Assembly: GCF_029873635.1 (NCBI RefSeq)
Contig: NC_080421.1
Location: forward strand, 2,728,001-2,792,000
Source of the DNA: Malania oleifera
Lineage: Eukaryota; Streptophyta; Magnoliopsida; Santalales; Ximeniaceae
Direction: 5' to 3'
DNA: 64,000 nucleotides
Under the pieces are notes generated by a model, which had not been told where the DNA came from, did not search any database, and saw only the letters and a list, made by a program, of their open reading frames with translations. Shown in pieces: positions 49,685-61,609 of this stretch. The position numbers and the translations under genes were made by a program. The stretch's first letter is position 1. Every line of letters begins with the position of its first letter.

Positions 49685-50090
49685 TTAGCATGTGTGAAAG
49701 ATCTGTAATCTAATCATCTGTTGTGGACGGAGTTTCTGATGATGCTTCAGTAGAAACATCACTGTCATCATCATCTTTGAAGGATGCTTCAGGGATGGAC
49801 AGAACTTTGTCAGCAAGCATTGAGGGTGGTTGATCCGGGGATGGAAATGGTAGCTTAAACTTTTGATCAACAGAAGTAGGATTGGAAGACTTTGACTTGG
49901 GCAAAGTTGGGTTCTTGGGGAAGTGGCTTTGGATGGTATGAGAGAATGTCTTCTGTGGTAATCATCAGTTGATTTGAAATGTTTAGAGTAATCTGGTAAG
50001 TAGGATGGAGATATTAACTTATTTATGCTACTCTCACTGTATTTTACCCACTTGAATTCCCATGCGCCACCCATCCTCATTTTAATATTT
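49685..50090 (-). pseudogene. Pararetrovirus sequence upstream of the coat protein, broken
   Basis: Two overlapping minus-strand frames cover this stretch: one starts MRMGGAWEFKWVKYSESS, the other is Ser/Asp-rich (FKDDDDSDVSTEASSETPS). By position it would be the linker between movement protein and coat protein, joined by a frameshift. I infer this from location. No movement-protein core motif is visible. Confidence 0.45.
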
Positions 50091-50313
50091 AATTAAAGTT
50101 TATCTCACTCCTTTCATTTCCTTGTTTACCACTGAAACGCACTGCTGATCATATCTGTCGACTATAGTGTTCTTAATTTTCTAGCCTAAGAATATTGTTT
50201 TATTCTTTGACATATAATTTATTCTTAAATATTTTTATTTAATTACTTAAATCTATATATTTATACTTATATTGTATTTGGAATTATGAAATTCATGCTT
50301 TTGATTGTATTTA

Positions 50314-52511
50314 ATACTCTTTGGAGTAAATTAGGTAGCTCTATTAAAAAGATAAAAAAAAAAATTAGGTGAATCAAGGGGAAGATTCTTGAATAACAAA
50401 GAAAGTTGGTGGTGGGATGAAAATGTACAAAAAACCATAAAAATAAAAAGATTTTGGTATAAAACGTGACAAAAATGTAGATTTAGAAAAAAACTTTGAA
50501 AAGTATGAGGCAAGAAAAAATGCAAAAAAGACCGTTAGTGAAGCTAAATACAGATCATTTAGTAGTTTGTATGATAGATTAGATACAAAAGAAGGAGAAA
50601 GAAATATATTTAAACTTGTTAAAGCTAAAGAAGGGAAGAGTAAATATTTAGGAAATGTAAAATGTATAAAAAGTGTGGATGATATTGTCTTGGTTAAAGA
50701 TGAAGACATTAAAGAAAGATGGCGAAGTTACTTTAGTAAGTTGTTTAATGAAAACCAAATAGAAGACTTAAACTTAGAATTGTCAAATGAGGAAAAGATG
50801 AAAAATATGAGATTTATTCGCAAAATAAATATTTAGGAAATGTAAAATGTATAAAAAGTGTGGATGATATTGTCTTGGTTAAAGATGAAGACATTAAAGA
50901 AAGATGGTGAAGTTACTTTAGTAAGTTGTTTAATGAAAACCAAATAGAAGACTTAAACTTAGAATTGTCAAATGAGGAAAAGATGAAAAATATGAGATTT
51001 ATTCGCAAAATTAGAGTTAACGAAATTAAGTTTGCACTAAGAAAGATGAAAAATGAGAAAGTTATGGGAGCAAATAACATCCCAATTGAAGTTTGAAAAT
51101 GCTTAGGTGATAACGGAATTATATGGTTAACGAACTAATTTATGAAATATAGTTATAAAAACTAAGAAAATGTCAGATGAATGGAGGGAAAGTACTTTAA
51201 TACCTATATACAAAAATAAAGGAGATATTCAAAATTATAATAACTATCGTGAAATTAAACTTATGAGTCATACGATGAAATTATGGGAAAGAGTAGTCGA
51301 ATAAAGATTAAGGTTAGCAACGAAGGTATCAAAAAATCAATTTGATTTTATGTTTGAGAGATCTACCATAAAAGCTATATATCTTTTAAGAAAATTAATG
51401 AAAAAGTTTAGGGGAAAGAAGAGGGACTTGCATATGATATTTATTGATCTTGAGAAAGCATATGATAGGATATCTAGGGAAGTTCTATGATAGGTTTTAG
51501 AAAAAGAAAAAAAAAGGTGTATGCAGTAGGTATACTGATGTCATTAAGGATATGTACGATGGAGTAATGACTAGTGTATGGACTATAAATGGAGAAACTA
51601 TAAAATTTCCAATCACCATAGGTATACATCAAGGATCTGTTTTGAGTCCTTATCTTTTTGCTTTAGTGATAGACCAATTGATTAAGAGTATTTAAAATGA
51701 GGTTCCATGGTGTATATTGTTTGCAGATGATATTGTATTAATTGATGAAACTAGGGATGGAGTAGAGGCTGAGTTAGTATTATGGAGAGAAGTTTTGGAA
51801 ATCTAGAGGTTTTAGGATAAGTAAAAAAAGAGAGAGAATTTATGAAATGTAATTTTAGTAAGGATAGAAGGAATATTGGAGACAAAGTTAAACTTGATGA
51901 TAAATAAATAAATAGTACTTGTAGATTTCGATACCTTGAATCTATTATGCAAGCTGAAGAAGAAATTGAAGATGATGTAATGCATATAGTTAAAGCAAGT
52001 TAGGAAAAATGGAGAAGTGCTTCAAGTGTACTTTGTGATCATAGAATACCCTTAAAATTGAAAGGGAAGTTTTATAAGACAAGTATAAGACTAGCTATGT
52101 TATATGAATTAGAATGTTGGGCGACGAAAAAACATATTATTCAAAGAGTAAAAGTTGACGAAATGAGAATGCTTCAATGGATAAGTGGTATAACATTAAA
52201 AGATAAATTAAGAAATGAACATACGGTAAGTTAGGTGTAACTCCTATATAAGATAAGATAAGGGAGGGACGACTCTGATAACATAGGTCACATAGTGCAC
52301 TATTGAGGAAAAGTGAGTTATTATGGGGGGTAGTAGAAGGAGAAGGGGTAAACCTAAAATATTTTGAGAGGAGATAGTGAGTAAGGATTTAATATCCCTG
52401 AATATGTCAAAAGAAATAGTCCATGATCGCATAAATTGGTGGAAAATAATTCATATAACTGACTCCACCTGGTGGGACTTAAGGTTTAGTTTTGTTGTTG
52501 TTGTTGTATGT
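50314..52511 (+). mobile_element. RTE-type LINE, degenerate
   Basis: Reverse-transcriptase blocks in order: NEIKFALRKMKNEKVMGANNIP, STLIPIYKNKGDIQNYNNYR, KLMSHTMKLWERV, QFDFMFERSTIKAIYLL, HMIFIDLEKAYDRISREVL, ITIGIHQGSVLSPYLFALV, LFADDIVLIDE (the active-site FADD) and a 3' part with LECWATKKHIIQRVKVDEMRMLQW. Together these match plant RTE-clade non-LTR retrotransposons. It ends in the short TTG tail (GTTGTTGTTGTTGTA) typical of RTE. A 15-bp target duplication, TTTTGATTGTATTTA (50299-50313) and TTTTAATTGTATTTA (52512-52526), bounds it. Many stops and frameshifts are present, and the endonuclease is missing (5'-truncated). Confidence 0.9.
50642..51011. repeat. Direct 185-bp tandem duplication inside the LINE
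   Basis: 50642-50826 and 50827-51011 are almost identical. The visible difference, GGCGAAG against GGTGAAG, turns a CGA codon into a TGA stop. Because 185 is not a multiple of three, the duplication also shifts the frame. Confidence 0.95.
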
Positions 52512-53607
52512 TTTTAATTGTATTTATATGAATTTTTAGATGATATTTAATATGATTTTAACTATATTCAAAGTTTAAACTATTAATTTCAAACATAGAG
52601 TTAGTTTAATTCAATAATTTAGTTGGTTATTTTTCCTTTTCATATAAAGAATAAAAGACACTGTTTTTTTTAGATTTAATTTTTTTTTAAGAATCTCCCT
52701 TAAAGTTTCAAAAATTTCAGAAACCTTTCCTAAAATTTGTTAAGAAAACACAAATTTCCTCTTATATTTTGTAAAAAGATAATTTTTTGAGAAAAGACCT
52801 ATGTCTTTTTGGCAAACCTTAAGGAAGGCCTAACATTTTTAAAATCTCACAAGAGATTTATGCTATTTTTGAAACCTCAAGTGAAATCTCTATCTTTTTA
52901 TCAAATCTCTAAAAAGGCAAGTGTCTTTTGCCCTTTTTTAAATCTATGCTACATTTATTGCATTTTTTTTTTTTTTTTGCATAAAAATAGAATGGAATGA
53001 GATAGAACAGAATAGAAAAATTAAGCTTATTACTTGCCTTTTACATATTGTCCAAGTAGTTTTTTTATATTTCTTTTTATTTTGGTATCATTTCTTCTAT
53101 TCTCCAAATTAAATGTAGCCATTATGTTTGGATAGCTTTTGGATTCGTATTTGTATTAGATTTGTATAAGAAGTAATGTAAAATTGTATTGAAATTTATT
53201 ACAATCGATTCAAATTCAAATCCAATGTATGAAATTCATGCCCCAAAGGCAGGCTTAAAGTATTTCCTTTTATGTCAAAATTTTTTACTAAAGTTCTTTG
53301 GTTTAGTATGATTGTACAAATTTAATTCCTTTCTTATTTTAGTTCTTAGACAAAACATTATAAGAGAATTTTTTTATCAAAGTTTAAAATTTAAATAAAG
53401 ATATGTAAAGATGTCAAAAGAATCACTCAAAAAGGAGTTGTATGTAATGGTTGATTAATCGCGAGTTAGTTATGAAATATTTCTATTTGCAAATAATTAT
53501 GGAGACTTAATAATGAAATGAACAATTATTATTACTAAACATTAATTAGTTGTGCTATTAGAAAAGAATTAAACTGTATAAATAAAAGATAGATTCTCTC
53601 TAGTTTC

Positions 53608-53722
53608 GGTTGTAAGGTTTTTTGTTTTGCGAGGTAGAGGGAATGTCATTACTGTATTTACTACCTTACCGCTATATTTACTAAAAAAAATAAAAAACTA
53701 TCTATTTAGACTCGAACACTTC
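53608..53722 (-). mobile_element. Decayed SINE-like repeat (copy in duplicated unit A, copy 2)
   Basis: Keeps GTTTTGCGAGGTAGAGGGAA, CTACCTTACCGCTA and TTTAGACTCGAACAC, parallel to 46862-46960. The GACTCGAACAC part is the complement of a box-B-like motif. Confidence 0.4.
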
Positions 53723-54510
53723 CTTCAATAATTTACAATAATTTATACATAATAAATCGAACAAAAGATTAAATGTGACGGAGAAAAAAATTAGTAAAAT
53801 TAAAGAAGTAAAAAAATAGTGTATAATTAATTAATTATAGCTTTGGTTGAAATTTTTTATCCTTCAATATTATGACTTCTTATTATTCATACATTTTTAA
53901 TGTGCATTTTTTTTCGATATTACATGTCAATCTCTTATTTAGAAAAGTTTGAATAGCTCATGCATTAAATTTCTCTTTTTTCTCTTATAATGTTACAATT
54001 AATACATTTATAGTTGACTATATACATTTTTAATTTCGAATCCAAAGTTTTGATTAATTTTGATAACTGATTGTTTGACTCAAACTTATAATATTTTTTA
54101 TAATATACCATTAAAAATATTCCACAACAATACAATAAACATACATATTAAAAATTTTAAAACATCATGTGATTATTAATGTAAAAGTATGTGATGGACA
54201 TGTATTTAAAAAAAATTGTTGACAGTTACTAATTAACATTTAATAATAACATTTCAAAAATAGGAGTGTATAAGTAATAATTTGTTCTTTTATCTACAAT
54301 GAAAATGTAAATTGATTTGCACTTAAAAAATAAAAAAAAAACATTACCGTCAACTCTTGTCTTCAATTGCATGTTTTTTTTTTTTTGTTGGGCAAGGACT
54401 AATTTATGTTATGGAGTCTCAATTTTTTTTTATTTTTAATTTTTTTACTTTTATGAGCAATTATGTTTGTTTTCATTGCCAACCTTTACAAGTCCTTCTC
54501 AGACACACCA

Positions 54511-55330
54511 CGCTACAAAAAATGGTATTTTTAGTGACAAAAATATTAGTGATGAAGAAAAATTATCACTAATAATGTATCATTAGTGACGAAAATTAAA
54601 TTTGTCATTAATAGTTAAGATATTAGTAACACACAACAAGTATCCGTCACCAATAAGACATTTTTAACTCAAACTATCACACGAAAATATTATCAATGAT
54701 TTTTTTTTTAAAAAAGGCGGCACCTCCATTTATTTATTAATATACCCTCACTTATGGCAGAAGAATACCGTGGTTACAAAATAAAACAAAAGGGAGAATA
54801 CGGAAAAACCATCCAAAAAATAAAAATAAAAATCAACACTGCAACCAAACTAAATTAGGACAATAAAAACTAAACATAACTAACAAAGAAGATAAAAACA
54901 TAAACACAACCAAAATTGAATCAAAATACACCCAACGAAACTTAGAGTTGAACTAATGACGATTGGAAACGAGACCCCACCTATCCATCAGAAGAATACC
55001 TTTCAGATAACGTGTTAGAAGCTGTTATTTTTTGTAAATTACATTATTTCTCATTTCTTTTTTTTAAGTAAGAAAATCAGTCACACTATTGCCTTCCCTA
55101 TATTGATGCATCACCATGACATTCACTTCTTCTAACTCCACCACGAGTTCCTCCCAAAATTCCCAAAGATACCACAAAGTATATCTACATTTCCGCAACC
55201 AATCAATATAATCAATGATTTATCGATTATTAGTAACGACATTTTTCGTCACTAATAGTCTATTATTAGTTATTGTCGAAAACTATCACTAATAGTTTTA
55301 TGCTAACATTTTTTATTTTTTTTAGTTAAG
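54511..55330. mobile_element. Non-autonomous CACTA-like element, partial
   Basis: The left end CGCTACAAAAAATGGTATTTTT resembles the CACTACAAAAAA terminus of plant CACTA elements with the second base changed. It is followed by repeated TTAGTGAC, GTCACTAAT and AATTATCACTAATAAT motifs in both orientations (54525-54640 and 55215-55300), as in CACTA sub-terminal regions. The matching right terminus (...TTTTTTGTAGTG) is not found; the repeat signal ends near 55300. The interior (54720-55200) has no recognisable transposase. Confidence 0.55.
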
Positions 55331-56802
55331 ATGCAAATTAACGTTGATGTGTATGTAAAAAGGATAATTCTTTATAAGAGGTGGTGTGTAATTTTACATA
55401 AATATTTTAAAATTTGTATTGTTGAATGCCTTTTGACCAAACAATAAAGCACTAAAATGGCATAGCCAAACAAACCACATAAATGAAACATCAATCTATT
55501 AAGGACTGCACTCGCAATGTCAAAAATAACACAATTATTAAATTTAAAATATTAAATAATTACATATTAAAAAAATCAAAATGTCAAAGACAAAATAGGC
55601 GGACCGCGATTCATGCTTGCATGTGCATAGCCATTGTGGCCCGCAAAATTTCATTTTTCAAAAAACCCCCCCTACATAACTTTTTTTGCCCCTAAGCCCT
55701 CCATCGTTGAAATATTTTCATTTTCAGGCCTCCCCTTTAAAAAAAAAAAAAAAAAAACCTTAAAACGTTCATCATTAGGTCTAATCCTATCCGGACCCAC
55801 CACATACGAATCGAGTATTATTGCCCGCTAAAAAACGCACTTAATTTTTTTTTTTTAAATCATAACTAATCCGACGGTGATGGTTTTAAATAAATCGTTT
55901 TCCTTTGCTTTGACTTCAACTTTATCGACGTCAGACAGTCCACTTAGATACGAAATCTGTTTTCTTCACTTTCGCGGGCCGTCAAAAAAACATTCCCTTT
56001 TTGTCCACTGGTCTGTTCCGCCTGTTGCCGTGCCTTTTGCCGTCACCCTAACACAATCGCTCCTTTTGCCGGCTTCCCCTTTCCGCATAAATTGTAATTA
56101 ACATGAATCATCTCACCGCCTATAATGTCTCGCCACGCGGATGTAGGGAAGCCACTGTGGCGGCGCCGGTGTCACCCGCTGGTAGTTTTATGTTTTATTT
56201 TCTAGCTTTTTTAGTGGAGTGTAGGCCCCGGTACCTCGAGAAGGAGTCATTGGCGCAGCTCGAGGCAGAGCTTTGCAGAGCACTGGACCTTTGGGCAACA
56301 CTAAAATTACAGTACTACCCTCTTAGCTTAGAAAAATTTACAAGGAATTTTTAAAATTCATGAATTCTCTATTACTAAAATTTAGTTTCATTCTAAATTT
56401 TAATTTTGACCCAACATTTTGCCTCTCAAAAAAAATATTTTTTAACTTACTCAATAAAACTGAATTTAATTAAGAAATACTATTAAATTATAACATTAGA
56501 TTCATAATATAATAACAACATAGAGCCTTAAATTCAACTAGACAAGGTCAAGTATATAATTCATTTTTCATCAATTTATTCAATCAAAAATATTTTTTTT
56601 TACTAAATTAAAAATCATTAAATCCTCTCTTGCTGTTTTATTTTAAGTTATTTTAAGTCTACCCACATCCCTTTTAATAACAAAAATAATAATTAACTCA
56701 CTCTTCCTCATAGATGTTTTACTAGTAAATATTATGATATAATCATAGCATAATTGTTGATTATTTATATTATTATTCTTAATTTAAAATGAAGTCAAGG
56801 TG
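55331..56802. other. Intergenic DNA with a small GC-rich stretch, no recognised gene
   Basis: Most is AT-rich. At about 55880-56310 the GC content rises clearly (e.g. GTGGCGGCGCCGGTGTCACC, CTCGAGGCAGAGC). Overlapping open frames there, such as the 83-codon frame at 56103, have no family I recognise. It might be a decayed exon, a promoter island or a captured gene fragment. Confidence 0.4.
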
Positions 56803-57690
56803 CTGATTGCACGCATGTGATGCATCGACCTCAATCGAAGTATACCAACCTCAATCGAAATATTTTGCACGTGGTGCGCCAACCTCAATTGAGGTGTTGA
56901 TTGCACACATGTGATGCATCAACCTCAACCGAGATGTTTTGCATGTGATGCACCAACCTCTATCGATCGAGGTGTTCAAGTACATGCAATGCATGTGCTC
57001 GAGTAATGTAATGCACATAGTATGTTGATCTGAACCAAGGCATTTCGACTTCAATTGAGGCCCTCAAGTACGTGCAATGCACATATGTGTTGACCTCAAC
57101 TGAAGTCCTCGAGTACGTGTAACACATATGGTGCGGTGACTTCAATCGAGGTGTCCCAAGCATGTACGTTCATAGGGCCAGCTCTGCCTTTAGGTAGTTG
57201 AGGCGCCCGTCTAAGGCCCTCAAATTTTTGGAACTCACAAATTTTTTCTTAATATAATAATATAGTTTTTGGGTCCCAAATTTTTTTTAATTAAATAATA
57301 TTAACATTATTTATTATGTTCTATTCCCATAATTAGTGATTTTGTATTTCAAAAAGTTAGAAAATTTAATTTTAAATAAAAATAAAATTAAACAAAATAT
57401 TAAGGGTCCTTAATTAAATCATTTGCCTAGGGCCCCATATTGTGAAGAGCCAACCCTGTATGTTCACCATTCAAGGTATACAAAATTCAATCGAGGTGTC
57501 CAAGCATGCTCAACACACAAAGTGTATCAACCTTGATCGAGGTGCCTAATCACATGCAATGCACGTGGTGAGTCGATCTCAACTGACTTGTCATAAACAC
57601 GTATAGTGGACATGGTGCGGTCAACCTCAATTGAGGTGCCTCGAGCACACGTGACATACATTGTATGATCAATTTCGATTGAAATTTGGA
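56803..57690. repeat. Degenerate minisatellite with CCTCAATTGAGG palindromes
   Basis: More than ten diverged units of very roughly 50-60 bases. Each has a variant of ACCTCAATTGAGGTG followed by a CACGTGCAATGCACATG-like stretch and GGTGCGTCAACC. A 286-bp MITE interrupts it at 57173-57458. There is no coding content. Confidence 0.75.
57173..57458. mobile_element. hAT-like MITE
   Basis: The ends TAGGGCCAGCTCT and (complement of right end) CAGGGTTGGCTCT form short terminal inverted repeats. The flanks TACGTTCA (57165-57172) and TATGTTCA (57459-57466) are an 8-bp target duplication with one transition. The 286-bp interior is AT-rich and non-coding. The 8-bp duplication is the hAT hallmark. Confidence 0.8.
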
Positions 57691-58360
57691 TTCATTTCAA
57701 AATTTATATTTGTATATAACAAACATTATCTTAAATTAGACAAAAAAAGATTTAATATAATATTAATTGTTGATATTATTAATTAAAAGTATGATAATAT
57801 ATTTAATAATAATACAAGACACAAAAAAGATTTAATTTTTTATATTTTTTATTCAAATGCTTTCCACTCTGATAACGACTTGAAATTTAAAATTTAGTGG
57901 TAAATTAACCAACCTTACCGAAACTTTGGTACTAAATTAAGTTAAACTCAGCCAGCAGGAGCACAAACGTAATTAAAAATAAAGTGAGGGCTGTTTTGGA
58001 AGACATCGAAACTTCTAACCTAACAGCGGCAATTGCGCTAGTTTGGTGCACTCTGTCGTCCCCGTTAAGGCCACCTGGTCTCTGCTGCACCGGTTCCCTT
58101 CACACTGTCTCGATTTCTCTGCAAATCCAAGCTCATATTTAATTAATGGCGATTTCACGACACGCGTCCAACGTCCCGCATACCCTTTCCATTAAATATT
58201 TCGTTAGATTGTCATCTCATCATTCTATTTTTGAAGCTTTTTTTAATGGCCATTAATAACAAATTTCCTGCGGACCATCTCTCTCTCTACTGACCTCCTC
58301 TCTCTGTCTCTGCCTTTCCCTCTCTTTCTCTCTTGTAAAGATAGCTTTTGCTTAATATTA
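57691..58360. other. Upstream region and 5' leader of the MSL gene
   Basis: AT-rich to about 57950, then mixed composition. Directly before the start codon (about 58278-58334) is a CT-rich stretch (TCTCTCTCTACTGACCTCC), typical of plant 5' leaders. No clear TATA box could be chosen. Confidence 0.4.
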
Positions 58361-60153
58361 ATGGACGCCTTAAGAAAATCCTTTAAATCCCACAGGCACT
58401 CGCGCAAGATATCTGCTGGGGGAGGCGAGGACCTGAGGGGCGAGGAGCAGTCCATACTGTTGGATCACGACATGACATCCGCCAAGGATTCCGGCGAGCG
58501 AGGGGAGGTGATCGTGAAGATCGACGGAGACGGCAGCGGCAGAGGGAGTGCTGGTAACGCGATATGGAGGGGGTCGAGTTACGAGTTCTGGAAGGAAGAG
58601 AATGTGAATCAGAAGGGTGGAGAGAGAGGGAGTGAGGGTTTCGATTTCCGGCGCCGGTCGACGGAGGACCCGCCGTCGAAGCTAATCGGGCAGTTCCTGC
58701 ACAAGCAGAGGGCGTCCGGGGAGATGTCGCTGGATATGGACTTGGAGATGGACGAGCTCCGCCGCGATAGCCGGGGCTTGCCGCCCGTGGCGGAGAGCCC
58801 GGGCGACAACAGCCGAACGGTGTCGTTCCAGACGGAGATCGTGCCGGAGAGAAAGTACAAGGGCTCGTCAGACGAGGACGAGGACGACGACGAGGACGAC
58901 GATGAGGAGCGTAATGACCGGCGACAGGGTTCCAACTCCCCCGCCGAAAACGGCGACGGCGAAGTGTTGAGGTGTACTTCGAACTCCTCGTTTCAGAACA
59001 AATCGAACTTGTTGAGGTTGAAAACGAGGTCCAGGCTCATGGACCCGCCGGAGCAACCTGATCGGAAATCCGGACGGGTCCCGAAATCGAGTCAGTTGAA
59101 GTCTGGAATTCTGGGAAAATCCATGGAAGAGGAGGAAGACGACCCATTTTTGGAAGACGACTTTCCGGAAGAGTACAAGAAGACGAAATTCAGTATTCTA
59201 ACTCTGCTCGAATGGCTAAGTCTTATTTCAATAATAGCTGCTTTGGTTTGTAGTTTAACAATTCCTTCATTTAAGCGTCGGACTCTGTGGAACCTTCCAC
59301 TGTGGAAATGGGAAGTGATGGTTTTAGTTCTGATTTGTGGGCGTTTGGTTTCTGGTTGGTTGATTAGAATGGTAGTGTTCTTCATAGAGCGAAATTTTCT
59401 ATTACGCAAAAGGGTTTTGTACTTCGTTTATGGTGTGAAGAAGGCAGTGCAGAATTGCTTGTGGTTAGGTCTGGTTTTAATTGCTTGGCACTACCTGTTT
59501 GATAAAAAGGTTGAGAAGGAGACCAATACAGCAACCCTTCAATATGTGACCAAAATTTTGGTGTGTCTCTTGGTGGGTACCCTGTTGTGGCTTGTGAAAA
59601 CCCTGATGGTGAAAGTTCTTGCTTCATCGTTCCATGTTAGCACCTTCTTTGATCGAATTCAAGAGTCCCTTTTCAACCAGTATGTGATCGAGACGCTCTC
59701 TGGACCACCCTTGGTTGAATTGCAGAATGCTCAGGAGGAGGAGGAGAGGACGATGGCTGAGGTCCAGAGACTCCAGAATGCTGGGGCTACTCTGCCTCCT
59801 GAGCTGAAGGCTGCAGCCTTCTCATATGCAAAGAGCGGTAGGGTGATAGCGAGTGGGGGGCTCCAGAAAAGTCCAGTATTAGCAAGAAACGTCAAGTTTT
59901 CTGGGGCAATTTCGAAGAAACTTGATGATAAGATCACTATTGATCACTTGCATAAGTTGAATCCTAAAAATGTGTCTGCCTGGAATATGAAGAGGTTGGT
60001 TAATATAGTCCGGCATGGAGCTCTGTCGACACTGGACGAGCAGATACTGGATTCTACTCAGTACGATGAGAATTCGAAACAGATTAGAAGTGAAAATGAA
60101 GCAAAAGCTGCGGCAAGGAAAATATTCCAAAATGTGGCTAGACCTGGCAAGAG
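58361..60153 (+). CDS. MSL10/MSL6-like mechanosensitive ion channel, exon 1 (partial gene)
   Basis: One long exon encodes 597 codons plus two bases before a GT donor (AAGAG|GTTAGTT). The soluble N-terminus (1-275) is polar, with an acidic run at about 171-184. Four membrane segments follow at about 279-303, 315-342, 360-380 and 395-420. Then comes FHVSTFFDRIQESLFNQYVI (424-443), with IETLSGPP next, a hallmark of plasma-membrane plant MscS-like proteins, and a linker ending AAARKIFQNVARPGK. The family places an intron at this point. The last membrane helices and the MscS pore/beta domain (normally about 250-280 residues) should follow but are not in the window. Known for the family: a stretch-activated, anion-preferring channel at the plasma membrane. 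The start is the first ATG after a CT-rich leader. The presumed intron 1 is at least 3.8 kb and full of Copia fragments, so the gene may be intact with a long intron or may be broken. Confidence 0.92.
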
Positions 60154-60389
60154 GTTAGTTCTTTTACCTTTCATATTGCTTTAATCTTTTTTGTTTGTAA
60201 AGCATTATCCTTCAGTTGTGTGTCTACCTGCATTGGTTTCCACTCAGTATCAAAATATAATTTTCTGCCTTACCTGATTGTCTTTTCAGTTGAAGTTTTG
60301 TGTCATGGAGTTGTGTAATTATGCTTTTTGTTGTATTACTTTCTCATTCCAATAAAATACCTGTCCATTCATCACCCTCCAAATCTTAT

Positions 60390-61180
60390 CCAAGAAACTA
60401 ATGTGGGAGAACTAATTCTACCTTATAGGAACATAGGTATATCAATGCACCTTACTTATTTAAGCTTAACTCTGACAAGCCTCCACCTTGTCTTAACTTC
60501 TTTCCATATCTTGTTACTTGCCTCGCATTCCAAAAGTTGTCACATCATAAAGTATGCCTGTGACCTTTTCACTCTTCATACTTTTCATAAGCGTCAAACC
60601 ATGATTTTATACTATGATAGGAGTAGCCTGAATCAAGCAACCATACATCAGTCAATTTTTTGCCACTTGCTCTGTGCTCTGTAAAATCATATCCTTGTAA
60701 TTTTCTATCACACTTAAAGCCACATATTATTTTTCTGTTCCCATATTTTTTTACTCAAAAATCTTCTTCAATTCTTGTAAGTCTTTATCTTTTTGCAGAA
60801 GTATTGGATATGCACTATTTTTACAATAGTAGCACTTGTTATTGCTATCATCCACCTTTGGTCTGAGCTTGATCCAGACTTCCTGCTACTGAAATCCCTC
60901 CCATGTGAAGTGCTCCTACCTTGATTTGGGTTCACCACAAGAGCTCCAGCTTTAGAGTTGCTACAAAGTTTCTTGAATTTCCCATTCTCTAGGGCAACAG
61001 TCATCTAACTTGAGCATCCCTTTCCAACCAACAGTGCAGTTACCAATTACCACATGATGCTGGAAGAGAAGTCCACAGGAGGGCTTCATGCTCCTCAATC
61101 TTAATATCTGCACCAACCAATTGAGTAATTTATATTATATTCTTCAAAAATAATTCACTTGTGAGGAATTTAGATAATTA
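60390..61180 (-). pseudogene. Copia element C: gag and protease fragment
   Basis: Minus-strand blocks: DIKIEEHEALLWTSLP (gag core), NSKAGALVVNPNQGRSTS, zinc knuckle KCYYCK (60790-60840) with frameshift, then LTDVWLLDSGYSYHSIKSWF, the Copia protease active-site region (about 60610-60660). Frames are broken throughout. Nothing of integrase follows to the left. It lies next to its 5' LTR (right side) within the presumed MSL intron 1. Confidence 0.75.
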
Positions 61181-61576
61181 AATTTCTGAGGGCCTCAGTG
61201 ATGCAGGGGCAGCATCAAGGTTCTGCAGCCAAGGAGAATTAGTAGAGAGGAAGGGAGGAGGGGAGAGGGGATACTAGAGGGGAACTCACGTTCTATCAAC
61301 AATTCAAAGGAGGGGGAAGGGAGGAGGAGAGAGGGGATACCAGAGGGGAACTCATGTTCAATCAACAATTCAAATTCATCAACAATGGCCTACATCATGG
61401 CTTTCATACTATTTATAAGGAAGCCTAAACACATAAAATTACACACATGCCCCTAAAACGGCATGAATTACAAACAACTCCCTACTTTACACAAATATTA
61501 CAAACTAGCCCCTATATATGCATACTACTGGACTAATTAAACTAACTACATAACAAACTACTAATTAAACCCAACA
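61181..61576 (-). mobile_element. 5' LTR of Copia element C
   Basis: Minus strand begins TGTTGGGTTTAATTAG (61576), has a TATA box CCTTATAAATAG (about 61409-61420) and a G-poor leader. Two tandem 66-base units (61249-61374) fall in the predicted transcribed part. The inner border near 61181 is uncertain, because no clean PBS is recognised. Confidence 0.55.
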
Positions 61577-61609
61577 ATTATCAATCCAATTCTTCTGGAG
61601 TAGTCTCCA

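Larger units (their letters stand above)
50212..53836. repeat. Duplicated unit A, copy 2, carrying a LINE insertion
   Basis: The match to 45556-47088 covers 50212-50313 and 52512-53836. The gap between is the LINE. The order foldback (52651-52933), AAGTTTAAAATTT stretch, SINE remnant (53608-53722) and ATTAAATGTGACGGAG is the same in both. Confidence 0.85.

Noticed and set aside
58609-58935. Poly-serine minus-strand frame opposite the MSL exon
   Set aside because: It is the shadow of the acidic Asp/Glu run on the coding strand.
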